Shown here one piece after another: positions 1-7,296 of a stretch of DNA of 54,981 nucleotides; within the stretch, counting starts at the first letter, position 1, and every line of letters starts with the position of its first letter. Under the pieces are notes generated by a model that searched no databases, was not told the origin of the DNA, and saw nothing but the letters and a program-made list of their open reading frames with translations. The stretch is from Bacteroides fragilis (GTDB taxonomy: Bacteria > Bacillota > Clostridia > Lachnospirales > Lachnospiraceae), in contig JAMPFK010000019.1 in assembly GCA_023664485.1 (NCBI GenBank), positions 1 to 54,981 of the forward strand, read 5' to 3'. The position numbers were made by a program, and so were the translations under genes.

Positions 1-147
1 ACTCCTTTTCGATAAGAATTGTCATATACTAATTCTTACCAAAAAAGAGGTATTTTTTACCAAAGACACAAATTATTTTACACTACCCTTAATTGGAATT
101 TATTACATATGAAATGGAAGAATCGTTTGATTGGAATAAGAAATCGA

Positions 148-176
148 TTGACAATGTATACTTATTGTAGTAAAAT
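148..176 (+). promoter_or_regulatory. Promoter of the relB-yafQ toxin-antitoxin pair
   Basis: TTGACA at 148-153 and TAAAAT at 171-176 are 17 bp apart. An inverted repeat, ACAAT (151-155) and ATTGT (164-168), lies between and over the -35 box and could be the autoregulatory operator expected for a RelB-type repressor. The repressor role is inference. Confidence 0.6.
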
Positions 177-204
177 AGAAGAAAAAGAGAAAGAAGGTAT
201 TTTT

Positions 205-480
205 ATGGCGACTACTACACCAACACAAATCAGAATAGAGGAAAGTACAAAGAAACAAGCTGTTGAACTTTTGGAGGGATTAGGGCTTAATCTGTCCGAT
301 GCAATTAATATGTTCTTGCGACAGGTAATTTTACAGAATGGTATTCCATTTGAAGTAAAATATCCTGAATTTAAGCCAGAGGTGCTTGAAGCCATGGAGG
401 AGGCAAAACGGGTTAGCAGAGATCCAAGTATCAAAGGATATACAGACATTGAAGAATTGTTTGAGGAGTTGAATTCATGA
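205..480 (+). CDS. relB: RelB/DinJ-family antitoxin
   Basis: A 91-residue protein of the RelB/DinJ ribbon-helix-helix family. The N-terminal part (TPTQIRIEESTKKQAVELL) has the short beta strand plus helix that dimerises and binds DNA, and LSDAINMFLRQVI is the second helix. The C-terminal part (about residues 50-91) is acidic and would wrap the toxin. The ATG at 205 is chosen because an AAGGT ribosome site precedes it by about 6 nt and the promoter at 148-176 would be inside any longer reading. The gene overlaps the toxin start by ATGA, typical of translationally coupled antitoxin-toxin pairs. DinJ-type antitoxins neutralise YafQ and repress their own operon together with it. Its AT-rich composition fits the accessory left end. 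Confidence 0.9.
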   Translation: MATTTPTQIRIEESTKKQAVELLEGLGLNLSDAINMFLRQVILQNGIPFEVKYPEFKPEVLEAMEEAKRVSRDPSIKGYTDIEELFEELNS

Positions 481-758
481 AATATACTGTAAAGCGTAGT
501 GTAAAATTTAAGAAGAATTATAAACTTGCTCAAAAAAGAGGATTAAATGTTAATCTGTTAAAAGATATTATTTTAAAATCAGGTAATGGAATTCCTTTGG
601 AAGAAAAGTACGAGGATCATCCGCTAAAAGGGAATTGGGACGGTTTTAGAGAATGTCATATTCAATCTGATTGGCTGCTGATATATCTTATAGAGAATGA
701 TATACTTACATTGACATTGGTTGATACTGGAACACATGCAGATTTGTTTAAAAAGTAA
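477..758 (+). CDS. yafQ: YafQ-family mRNA interferase toxin (RelE/ParE superfamily)
   Basis: A 93-residue basic protein of the type II toxin family YafQ/RelE. Recognisable family features are the N-terminal VKRSVKFKKNYKLAQKRG helix, the segment YEDHPLKGNWDGFRECHI, and the C-terminal strand LTLTLVDTGTHADLFKK, which carries the conserved H near the end. YafQ enzymes cut mRNA in the ribosomal A site; the histidines and aspartates of the DHPL and THADLF segments are the known catalytic type. The start ATG overlaps the antitoxin stop (ATGA at 477-480), so the two are one operon. A hairpin with a U-rich tail follows at 770-831. Length is normal and nothing suggests inactivation. Confidence 0.9.
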   Translation: MKYTVKRSVKFKKNYKLAQKRGLNVNLLKDIILKSGNGIPLEEKYEDHPLKGNWDGFRECHIQSDWLLIYLIENDILTLTLVDTGTHADLFKK

Positions 759-769
759 TTGAATAAGAT

Positions 770-831
770 TTATAACCAGTTAGAAGGCATTAGCGGAAGA
801 TATTCGTTAATGCCTTTTATAGTGGTTATAA
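770..831 (+). terminator. Nested hairpin terminator after yafQ
   Basis: The inner stem AAGGCATTA (784-792) pairs perfectly with TAATGCCTT (808-816) and is followed by a short T run. An outer perfect pair, TTATAACCA (770-778) and TGGTTATAA (823-831), encloses it. It would end the toxin-antitoxin transcript. Confidence 0.65.
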
Positions 832-1513
832 ACGCTGAGTAAATAGAGAATAAGAAAGTGGAAAGGACGGTTTATACCATGTAAACCGTTTCTCGCAGTT
901 TGACACCAGACAGACCACATCGGACACGGACGAACCGCATGAACTGGTACAGCTTTAAAGGCTGCTTTAATATACCAAAAGCGCAATTTGTCGAATGTCA
1001 AATTGGGTGGGGTAAATTCCCAACAGGTGGGGTAAAGGGGGTAAGCATTTTTACCCCTGGGGTAAAAGTCATCAAAGTATCGCAGCGGCACAGGCGGCTA
1101 TCAATAATTCATGACAATAGAATTCTGTTTTTGAATTCTATTGTAGATGCCATAGGAATTTTGGTAGGATTTGGCAAAAGTATAAAGAAATGGCTTGAAA
1201 AAGCTGAAAGCGGGGCTTTCAGCCAGGGATTTCGGGCTTGGAGGGTTCATCGGAGTGGCTGGTGAGCTCCTCTTTTTTGCGCGAATAATGAGCCGGGCGA
1301 GGGTGCTTGCACACTCATCCGGCGAATATCGCGACAGCGGGACGAAAGGCGAGCGAGCGTTTTAGGATACCGCTGTGAATATAGCAATAGGGAAATTACG
1401 GATACAATTGAGGGTGTAAAAAATTCTGTGTCTATGGGATTTTAAATTCCTCTGATAAGAGTTCGATATGTAAGATTGTGCTGTCGATTTTACACCCTCG
1501 TTTCTTTATATAT
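832..1513. other. Non-coding accessory stretch, probable mobile-element debris
   Basis: I see no convincing gene here. An open frame at 900-1265 crosses the repeats below and has no protein-like pattern or good ribosome site. The stretch holds four structural signals: a hairpin ACGGTTTA (867-874)/TAAACCGT (882-889); GGGGTAAA repeats (1006-1067); a perfect 11-bp stem CAATAGAATTC (1115-1125)/GAATTCTATTG (1133-1143); and a perfect 9-bp stem GCTGAAAGC (1203-1211)/GCTTTCAGC (1215-1223). A GC-rich block at about 1290-1380 has a 7-bp inverted repeat, ACAGCGG (1334-1340)/CCGCTGT (1370-1376). This density of hairpins and repeats recalls origin or transfer regions of conjugative elements, but no relaxase or replication gene is present. 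The assignment is inference. Confidence 0.4.
1006..1067 (+). repeat. Iteron-like GGGGTAAA repeats
   Basis: GGTGGGGTAAA occurs at 1006-1016 and again at 1026-1036, exactly 20 bp apart. Related copies are GGGGGTAA at 1037-1044 and TGGGGTAAAA at 1058-1067, with an inverted TTACCCC at 1051-1057. The even spacing resembles protein-binding iterons of a replication or transfer origin; the cognate protein is not in the window. Confidence 0.55.
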
Positions 1514-1732
1514 TTATATTTTACTATTAAAATATTCCTGGGTCACTTGTAATTGTTTCTTCAAAATTTCTTTCCACATATGAGGACGGATTTCACCAGA
1601 GCCTTTTGATACCTTCGCCAATTTAATATTACCATTATCATCTGTTTTCCGGTAAAAGTAATGATCGGTATCTTTATATAATTCCCAACCATCTCTATCG
1701 CAAAATCTCTTTAGTTCTTTCCATCTTGGCAT
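1514..1732 (-). CDS. HicA-like toxin candidate
   Basis: A 72-residue basic protein that I read as a HicA-like small double-stranded-RNA-binding-fold toxin. The N-terminal pattern (WKELKRFCDRDGWELYKDTD) matches the helix and first strand of HicA, followed by a histidine in DHYFYRK in the place of the HicA catalytic histidine, and a C-terminal helix WKEILKKQLQVTQEYF. It starts inside the end of the upstream partner gene (22 bp overlap) with an AGGAG site about 10 nt before the ATG, so it is translated with it. Many HicA proteins are 60-80 residues long. The family call comes from pattern similarity only; a fold search would settle it. Confidence 0.55.
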   Translation of the reverse strand: MPRWKELKRFCDRDGWELYKDTDHYFYRKTDDNGNIKLAKVSKGSGEIRPHMWKEILKKQLQVTQEYFNSKI

Positions 1733-2136
1733 TGTAACATATCTCCTATCTTTTGAGGATCATCTATAATTAATGCCTTAAATATATAAGGAATATGCTT
1801 TTTTCTATTTAAACTATGTGAATATGTTTCATATTCATTATAATAATCAAAAGAATAATCTAATATAGATTGTCCAAGTTTAAATCGCGCTTCTTTTTCA
1901 TCTTTTCCATTCTCAATAAGATCAATCTCATTAAGCGATAATGTAATAGAATTATCATCTTCAACATATTTCAATGCTGAAAATTGATATGCTTGTAAAA
2001 TCTCAGATATTGTTTCTAAATTAGAAAGCCACATTTTATCTCTTGTTCTTTTTATAAATTTAGGCTTTTTATGGATAACACTATCACAAGTAGCACTCCA
2101 CTCTTTTCTCACAATTGTAGCCTGTTCCATTAACAT
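1711..2136 (-). CDS. Putative antitoxin partner of the HicA-like toxin
   Basis: A 141-residue acidic protein encoded immediately upstream of and overlapping the HicA-like gene. It is not a classical HicB, RelB or Phd sequence that I recognise. The centre, ITLSLNEIDLIENGKDEKEA, and the following helix, ending in SILDYSFDYYNEYETY, resemble a clostridial family found next to HicA-like genes. The ATG at 2136 is chosen because AAGGAG ends 9 nt before it. A longer reading to 2199 would run through the promoter, and the ATG at 2145 sits directly against the ribosome site. A palindromic operator overlaps the promoter, which fits autoregulation. Function as antitoxin is inferred from gene order and overlap. 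Confidence 0.55.
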   Translation of the reverse strand: MLMEQATIVRKEWSATCDSVIHKKPKFIKRTRDKMWLSNLETISEILQAYQFSALKYVEDDNSITLSLNEIDLIENGKDEKEARFKLGQSILDYSFDYYNEYETYSHSLNRKKHIPYIFKALIIDDPQKIGDMLQCQDGKN

Positions 2137-2161
2137 ATCAATCATCTCCTTTATACCTCCC

Positions 2162-2200
2162 ATTATAACAAAAATGTACACTTTGTCAATAGTGTACATT
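2162..2200 (-). promoter_or_regulatory. Promoter with palindromic operator for the HicA-like pair
   Basis: On the minus strand TTGACA (2184-2189) and TATAAT (2162-2167) are 16 bp apart. The -35 box lies in the loop of a perfect inverted repeat, AATGTACAC (2173-2181) and GTGTACATT (2192-2200). A dimeric repressor bound there would block RNA polymerase. Confidence 0.75.
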
Positions 2201-2243
2201 GTATTATATGTTAGGTTATTCTTTTTTATTCCAAATCAAATAG

Positions 2244-2432
2244 TTATTCTATTGGAACTAATTCTATAAAATACTCATCGGAATAAAACCCCAAAATATT
2301 TTCTTTATTGAAAATATTATCATACAATCCATTTACTTTATTGTAAAGCTCATCATAACTGATTTTTCCATTCTGATACGTTACTTCAAGATCTACCACA
2401 CCATTCATATATTCTAATTCATATAACACCAC
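2244..2432 (-). CDS. Small acidic hypothetical protein
   Basis: A possible 62-residue protein, acidic and rich in Tyr, Leu and Glu (for example MNGVVDLEVTYQNGKISYDELY). I do not recognise a family. The frame would start with GTG at 2432 or with an internal ATG, and no clear ribosome site precedes either. It lies upstream of the HicA-like pair on the same strand but before that pair's own promoter. Composition is AT-rich like the rest of the left end. It may be a remnant or a real accessory gene. Confidence 0.3.
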   Translation of the reverse strand: MVLYELEYMNGVVDLEVTYQNGKISYDELYNKVNGLYDNIFNKENILGFYSDEYFIELVPIE

Positions 2433-2462
2433 TTTACAACTTTTATCATAAAAATGGAGCTG

Positions 2463-2482
2463 CGCACTAATCTCTTAGTGCG
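2463..2482. other. Perfect 8-bp hairpin upstream of the eno leader
   Basis: CGCACTAA (2463-2470) and TTAGTGCG (2475-2482) form a stem with a TCTC loop. There is a short T-rich stretch on the minus-strand side only. The rest of 2483-2681 shows no gene. Confidence 0.4.
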
Positions 2483-2681
2483 ACAGCCCATTCGATTATA
2501 TTCATTATAACGCAAACTGTTAGAGTTTCGAGTGGCTTTTGGCGGTTTTTCCTATTCGAAGCGTTCTGGCCGGCGCAGATTGTTCAGAGCTCCGGAAATT
2601 TTGTGAGAATCTTTTAATCCCTTTATAAATGTTAGAAGTTTTTTTGTTCCATCGGGACCGCCCATACGGAATAACGTCCCT

Positions 2682-2727
2682 CTCCTTTGGGCATACTGGA
2701 AAAAAGTATGTTCAAAGGAGGTTTTTT
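2682..2727 (+). promoter_or_regulatory. Leader hairpin masking the eno ribosome-binding site
   Basis: CTCCTTTG (2682-2689) pairs with CAAAGGAG (2713-2720), and CATACT (2692-2697) pairs with AGTATG (2705-2710), with a GG/TT internal loop. The 3' arm contains the AAAGGAG ribosome site of eno. The stem is followed directly by GTTTTTT before the ATG at 2728, so the same structure also looks like an intrinsic terminator. It may act at translation, transcription, or both. Confidence 0.7.
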
Positions 2728-4047
2728 ATGACACAGATGTTGCGTATTGTGGAAGTACATGCAAGGGAGATTCTCGATTCCCGCGGAAATCCGACGGTGG
2801 AAGCGGAGGTGACGGTGGAAACGGATCCGGAAGGAGAACGGATAACAGGAAGGGCGGCCGTGCCGAGCGGCGCCAGTACAGGAAGATTTGAGGCGGTAGA
2901 GCTGCGGGACGGCGAGACGAGATATTTCGGACTTGGGACGACGAAAGCGGTAAATAATGTCAATACGAAGATCAGGGAAGCGCTGCTTGGCATGAATGCG
3001 CTCGAACAGGGGCTTATCGACCGTATCTTGATTGATCAGGACGGGACGGAGAATAAAAGCAACCTGGGAGCGAATGCGATGCTCGGCGTCTCGATGGCCT
3101 GTGCCAAAGTGAGCTCGCTGGCGTTGAAAATACCGCTGTACCGTTATCTGGGCGGCGCTCATACGAGGCTGCTTCCGGTTCCGATGATGAATATTTTGAA
3201 CGGCGGAAAACATGCGGATAATACGGTAGATTTTCAGGAATTTATGATCATGCCGGTACAGGCGGAAAGTTTTGCGGACGGGCTGCGAATCTGTGCGGAG
3301 ATTTATCATAACCTGAAACAGATCTGCAATCAGAGGGGGCTTTCCACCGGCATCGGGGATGAAGGCGGCTTTGCGCCGTCGCTGGCGGATGCGGAAGAAG
3401 TTCTGGAGTTAATCGTGGAATCCATCAAGGCGGCCGGATATACGCCGGGACAGGATATCAAGATCGCGATGGATGCGGCCGCGAGTGAACTCTATGATGA
3501 AACTACGAATACCTATTATTTTCCGGGAGAGTCGCAGATGAGGAATAACGAGGTCAGGAGGAGCGCGTCCGAGATGGTCGCCTATTATGAGAAGCTGGTA
3601 GAGCGGTTTCCGATTATTTCAATCGAGGACGGATTGTTCGAGGATGACTGGGACGGGTGGCAGCTGTTGACAAAGGCGCTTGGTGAAAAGATTCAGCTCG
3701 TGGGCGACGATCTTTTTGTGACCAATACAAAACGGCTTGACGCGGGTATTAAATTGCAGGCGGCGAATGCGATTCTCGTAAAAGTCAACCAGATCGGTAC
3801 GGTCAGCGAGGCGATGGAGGCAATAGAAATGGCTCATAAAAATGGATATAAGGCGGTCATTTCCCATCGTTCCGGAGAGACCGAGGATACCTTTATCGCG
3901 GATTTGGCCGTGGCGGTAAACGCCGGACAGATCAAGACCGGCGCACCCTGCAGGAGCGACCGTATCGCCAAGTATAACCAACTGCTTCGGATAGAAGAAG
4001 AGCTGGGAAGCGTGGCATGTTATAAGGAACCCTTCAATAAGATCTGA
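2728..4047 (+). CDS. eno: Enolase
   Basis: Phosphopyruvate hydratase, the glycolytic enzyme interconverting 2-phosphoglycerate and phosphoenolpyruvate; cytoplasmic and Mg-dependent. At 439 residues it has the normal length. The N-terminal domain opens with IVEVHAREILDSRGNPTVE. The barrel domain holds the metal ligands in IAMDAAASELY, SIEDGLFEDDWDGW and LVGDDLFVTN, and the signature ISHRSGETEDTFIADLAV near residue 375. The ATG at 2728 is selected because AAAGGAGG precedes it by 7 nt; an upstream in-frame start at 2629 would place the leader hairpin inside the coding region. It stands alone, unlike eno genes clustered with gapA-pgk-tpi. The hairpin over its ribosome site suggests post-initiation control. 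Confidence 0.97.
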   Translation: MTQMLRIVEVHAREILDSRGNPTVEAEVTVETDPEGERITGRAAVPSGASTGRFEAVELRDGETRYFGLGTTKAVNNVNTKIREALLGMNALEQGLIDRILIDQDGTENKSNLGANAMLGVSMACAKVSSLALKIPLYRYLGGAHTRLLPVPMMNILNGGKHADNTVDFQEFMIMPVQAESFADGLRICAEIYHNLKQICNQRGLSTGIGDEGGFAPSLADAEEVLELIVESIKAAGYTPGQDIKIAMDAAASELYDETTNTYYFPGESQMRNNEVRRSASEMVAYYEKLVERFPIISIEDGLFEDDWDGWQLLTKALGEKIQLVGDDLFVTNTKRLDAGIKLQAANAILVKVNQIGTVSEAMEAIEMAHKNGYKAVISHRSGETEDTFIADLAVAVNAGQIKTGAPCRSDRIAKYNQLLRIEEELGSVACYKEPFNKI

Positions 4048-4090
4048 TTCGATTTCATAAAATACCGGAAAAAGAATTACGAAATGCGGA

Positions 4091-4133
4091 TACGGCGCCG
4101 ACGGAGAGGAAAGGATGCTTTGCCGGCGCCGTA
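4091..4133 (+). terminator. GC-rich hairpin after eno
   Basis: TACGGCGCCG (4091-4100) and CGGCGCCGTA (4124-4133) form a perfect 10-bp stem with a 23-nt loop. No strong T run follows, so termination may be inefficient. A weak promoter-like pair, TTAGAC then TATGAT with 18 bp between, lies near 4195-4225 before hemZ. Confidence 0.5.
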
Positions 4134-4278
4134 CTGATATTCATATATCAGGATAACTGAAAACGGATTTTCGTGTCAGGCTAAGAATAGCATTAGACAC
4201 AGGCAGGCGGATGGTGTATGATAGGTCTGGTAAGAAAATGGAAAATCGGAAAAAGAAAGGGCACGGCAGTTAAAAGAA

Positions 4279-5766
4279 ATGATGATTATAAAGTCTGACA
4301 AAGCGCAATACGAATACGATATTCATTCCCTGGTCAAATCTTTTTATCCGGAAGAGGAGGTCAGGGTGTTGACGCCGGCATCCGTGGTCAAAGACAAAAC
4401 GTTGTTGGAGCGTCCGGTGCGGATGCATCTTATATTTGAAGAAGAAAGGGTCGTTTTCCGGATTGAACAGGAAAAGAAACGGGAAGGGCCGGAGAAGCCG
4501 CGGGTACAGGCACGCGAGTATATATGGCATATAGGACAGGTGAATCCGGCCGATTATAAAAATATGTTCAAACGTTTTCTCTATACGTCTTTGCAGAAAG
4601 AAACGGGATATTCGCTTCCCTGGGGCAATCTGACGGGAATCCGGCCGACGAAAATTCCGATGGCGATGTTGGAAGAAGGGAAAAGCGAAGAAGAAATTCT
4701 TTCTTTTTTAGAGACGAAGCATCTTGTCAGTAAGGAAAAAGCGGCGCTCAGTCTGGAAATCGCAGAACGGGAACGGCGTATTTTGCGGCCGCTTCATTAT
4801 GAAGACGGTTATAGCCTGTACATAGGAATTCCCTTTTGCCCGACTACCTGTTTATACTGTTCTTTTACATCTTTTCCTGTCAATGCATGGAAAGAGCGGA
4901 TATCGGATTATCTGGACGCACTGGAAAAAGAAATCGACTATATCGCGGAAGCTTACCGGCATAAGATTCTGGATACGGTCTATATCGGAGGCGGAACCCC
5001 TACGTCTTTGTCAGCGGAGGAACTGGACAGACTGCTCGCGAAGCTGAAAGCGTCTTTTGATTTTACGACCGTGCAGGAATTTACGGTGGAGGCAGGACGG
5101 GCCGACAGCATTACGGAGGAAAAGCTGCGCGTGCTCTATTGGTACGGCGTGAGCAGGATTTCCGTCAATCCGCAGACGATGAAGCAGGAAACGCTGCAGT
5201 TTATTGGACGCCGGCATACGGTGGAACAAGTGGAAAATGCTTTTTCCATGGCAAGAAGCGCCGGCTTTGATAATATCAATATGGATATTATTCTTGGGCT
5301 GCCCGGTGAAATGGAAGAGGACGTCAGGGCAACGATAGAAGCGATACAGGCCATGGAGCCGGACAGCCTGACGGTGCATTCGCTTGCTGTCAAACGGGCT
5401 TCCAGGCTGGCGGACTGGATCATAGAAAATGGAATTTCAGCGCTGTGCAATACGGAAGAGACGATGCGGATCGCGGAAGCGGGCGCGCGCGGAATGGGGA
5501 TGGCGCCTTATTACCTTTACCGGCAGAAAAATATGTCCGGCAATTTTGAAAATGTCGGGTATGCGAAAGAGGGGAAGTATGGGATTTATAATATTCTGAT
5601 CATGGAGGAGAAACAGACTATCATCGCCTGCGGCGCTGGGAGCGTATCGAAGCGGGTGTATCCTGATGGACGCATCGAAAGGTGCGAAAACGTGAAAGAT
5701 GTGGCTTCTTTCATAGAAAGAATCGATGAAATGATTGAGAGAAAACGGAAACTTTTAGAAGATTGA
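4279..5766 (+). CDS. hemZ: HemZ-type radical-SAM coproporphyrinogen III dehydrogenase
   Basis: A 495-residue radical-SAM enzyme of the HemN/HemZ group, proposed to convert coproporphyrinogen III to protoporphyrinogen IX without oxygen. The N-terminal about 170 residues are the HemZ-specific region. The radical-SAM core then starts with YIGIPFCPTTCLYCSF, whose CxxxCxxC binds the 4Fe-4S cluster, followed by YIGGGTPTSL and the SAM-binding NINMDIILGLPGE. Length matches HemZ (about 500) rather than HemN or HemW (about 380-450). No other tetrapyrrole gene lies nearby, so the substrate is not supported by context; other HemN-like radical-SAM roles remain possible. The start has a weak purine-rich ribosome site, and a second ATG follows directly. 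Confidence 0.85.
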   Translation: MMIIKSDKAQYEYDIHSLVKSFYPEEEVRVLTPASVVKDKTLLERPVRMHLIFEEERVVFRIEQEKKREGPEKPRVQAREYIWHIGQVNPADYKNMFKRFLYTSLQKETGYSLPWGNLTGIRPTKIPMAMLEEGKSEEEILSFLETKHLVSKEKAALSLEIAERERRILRPLHYEDGYSLYIGIPFCPTTCLYCSFTSFPVNAWKERISDYLDALEKEIDYIAEAYRHKILDTVYIGGGTPTSLSAEELDRLLAKLKASFDFTTVQEFTVEAGRADSITEEKLRVLYWYGVSRISVNPQTMKQETLQFIGRRHTVEQVENAFSMARSAGFDNINMDIILGLPGEMEEDVRATIEAIQAMEPDSLTVHSLAVKRASRLADWIIENGISALCNTEETMRIAEAGARGMGMAPYYLYRQKNMSGNFENVGYAKEGKYGIYNILIMEEKQTIIACGAGSVSKRVYPDGRIERCENVKDVASFIERIDEMIERKRKLLED

Positions 5767-5778
5767 AAAGGTTTTGTA

Positions 5779-5940
5779 GTACATTATTTGTACATCAATT
5801 TTTATCCGATGTTACTGGATAATACTTAATGGTGTAGAGGAATAACCTAAATATAGCGCCTGAAGGACAAACTTATTTTAACGAATAAGGATGGATTCTG
5901 CAGGTGCTGTGAATAACTCTGTGGACTGTCATGTACGCAA
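5779..5940 (+). other. Candidate structured RNA element between hemZ and metF
   Basis: Nested pairings can be drawn by hand. GTACAT (5790-5795, with a second copy at 5779-5784) pairs with ATGTAC (5931-5936). AGCGCCTG (5855-5862) pairs with CAGGTGCT (5901-5908) including one G-U. Inside that, CTTATT (5872-5877) pairs with AATAAG (5884-5889). The internal loops carry the similar strings GGAATAACC and TGAATAACT. No open frame here looks real. I cannot match it to a named RNA family; 6S, RNase P, SRP and common riboswitch cores do not fit by eye. Confidence 0.35.
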
Positions 5941-6143
5941 TTCTTAAATATAATTTATTTCCTGAGTTTGACCTGGGAACATACCATTTCATCTGATTAC
6001 AACGAGGGGGGGAAAAAAACTGGCGGTGAGGCATCTGTGTCCACCGGTTTGTATATAGGCTGCTTTTTCCTGCAGAACCTGATGAGCGGCCTCCGGCTCA
6101 AAGATTTTTCAGGGAAAAGACAGCCGGCAGAAGAGTATGAAAA

Positions 6144-6260
6144 CCCTTTTAAGGGCCAGGGCTGAGTAGTACAGACGCTCCTTTGGGCGCAGCAACGAGT
6201 CCAATAGCAGTACGGCGTGAACGGAGCCGTGGAAAGACTGCCAGGGGCAGGCTTTCCATG
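6144..6260 (+). other. Hairpin cluster in the hemZ-metF gap
   Basis: Successive stems are CCCTT/AAGGG (6144-6155), ACGGC (6212-6216)/GCCGT (6226-6230), and a long hairpin at 6227-6260. In the last, CCGTGGAAAG pairs with CTTTCCATGG over 10 bp with one G-U, and inner CTGCC pairs with GGCAG. Together with the element upstream the gap 5767-6335 appears to be folded RNA rather than protein coding. Confidence 0.35.
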
Positions 6261-6308
6261 GTTTAAAAGAGAAAATCAGCGTCTTGAGACGCCGCCAGGC
6301 AGGGCGGC
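6260..6308 (-). terminator. Terminator of metF
   Basis: On the minus strand, two hairpins follow the metF stop: GCCGCC/GGCGGC (6291-6308) and GCGTC/GACGC with a 4-nt loop (6279-6292). The second is followed by a T-rich tail (6260-6278). This fits intrinsic termination of metF. Confidence 0.6.
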
Positions 6309-6335
6309 CAGGGCGTACCGCTTAAATGGATTTCC

Positions 6336-7190
6336 TTAAATCTGCGCGACGATTTCGCCCGTCGTCTTAGGCCAGTTCATCGTATACAAATGGATGCCGT
6401 CCACACCGTGTTCCTTTAAATCACGAATCTGGCGGACCGCATAATCGATGCCGGCCTTGCGCATATCCTCTTTGTTATCGCCATAACTGGCAATCATATC
6501 GGCAAGCTCTTTCGGGACGGAAGAACCAGATAAGGTGACGCTCGTGCCGATCTGCTTCGCGCTGATGATCGGCATGATGCCCGCACAGATTGGCACCGTA
6601 ATGCCGGCGGCGGCAGCGCGTTCCCGGAAACGGTAAAAGATATCGTTGCTGAAGAAAAGCTGTGTGATCAAAAAGCCTGCTCCGGCGTCTACCTTTTCTT
6701 TCAGATGCGCGAGATCGCTTTCGAAGCTTTCCGCTTCATAATGTTTTTCCGGATAGCATGCTCCTGCAATCTGCAAAGAAGTATTCGCTTTCAGGTAGCG
6801 TACCATATCGGCGGCATAGAAAAATTCCCGGTTGTTGAACTGTTCGTCGGTCATTGCCTGCGGTCTGTCGCCGCGGAGTGCCATGACGTAGCGGATCCCT
6901 TCTTTTTGAAGGGCTTCACAGTTCGTTTGAAGATCCGCCTGTCTGAAGCCGACGCAGGTCATATGGGCAATCGCGTCGATATGTAATTGATTCTGGATAT
7001 AGGAAACGATCTCAACAGTCTTTCCTGCTCTGGTTCCGCCCGCTCCATAGGTGCAGCTGATGAAATCCGGTTTCAGCGCCGCGAACGCATCCAGTTTGTT
7101 GAAAACTGCCTGGAATTCTTCTTCTGTTTTCGGCGGGGAGACTTCAAAAGAAAGCGAAGGTCCTGTTCTGTTCAGTAAATCTTCTATCAT
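6336..7190 (-). CDS. metF: Methylenetetrahydrofolate reductase
   Basis: A 284-residue FAD-dependent MetF. It reduces 5,10-methylene-THF to 5-methyl-THF for methionine synthesis or, in acetogens, for the methyl branch of the Wood-Ljungdahl pathway. Visible family segments are LSFEVSPPKTEEEF at the start, FISCTYGAGGTRAGKT, ALRGDRP and FLITQLFFSND. The ATG at 7190 is chosen because GGAG lies 9-10 nt upstream; the frame extends much further upstream, but that part covers the promoter region. TTGCGA and TACGAT with a 17-bp gap on the minus strand at about 7240-7268 make a plausible promoter. It diverges from the MoxR gene. No S-box or other methionine riboswitch is visible in the short leader. Confidence 0.95.
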   Translation of the reverse strand: MIEDLLNRTGPSLSFEVSPPKTEEEFQAVFNKLDAFAALKPDFISCTYGAGGTRAGKTVEIVSYIQNQLHIDAIAHMTCVGFRQADLQTNCEALQKEGIRYVMALRGDRPQAMTDEQFNNREFFYAADMVRYLKANTSLQIAGACYPEKHYEAESFESDLAHLKEKVDAGAGFLITQLFFSNDIFYRFRERAAAAGITVPICAGIMPIISAKQIGTSVTLSGSSVPKELADMIASYGDNKEDMRKAGIDYAVRQIRDLKEHGVDGIHLYTMNWPKTTGEIVAQI

Positions 7191-7296
7191 TGTGATAACT
7201 CCTTTTCTGATATTTCTTGCTTTTGTCATTAAAATATCGTAACATAAATTTAAGCGTATCGCAACAAAAAGAGGATACGCAGATGAAGGAAAGGGC

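Noticed and set aside
900..1265. 121-residue open frame on the plus strand
   Set aside because: It runs through iteron-like repeats and hairpins, has no good ribosome site and no protein-like pattern.
2632..3309. Long open frame antisense to eno, and similar antisense frames in ilvD, glgB, nrdD and the ABC genes
   Set aside because: They are frame shadows of GC-biased codons in clear genes, with no ribosome site or known domain.
5779..5940. 6S, RNase P or c-di-GMP riboswitch identity for the folded element
   Set aside because: The conserved cores of these RNAs are not visible, so I left it unnamed.
5968..6165. 65-residue open frame in the hemZ-metF gap
   Set aside because: Lies across hairpins, has an unlikely composition, and no ribosome site; the region looks like RNA.
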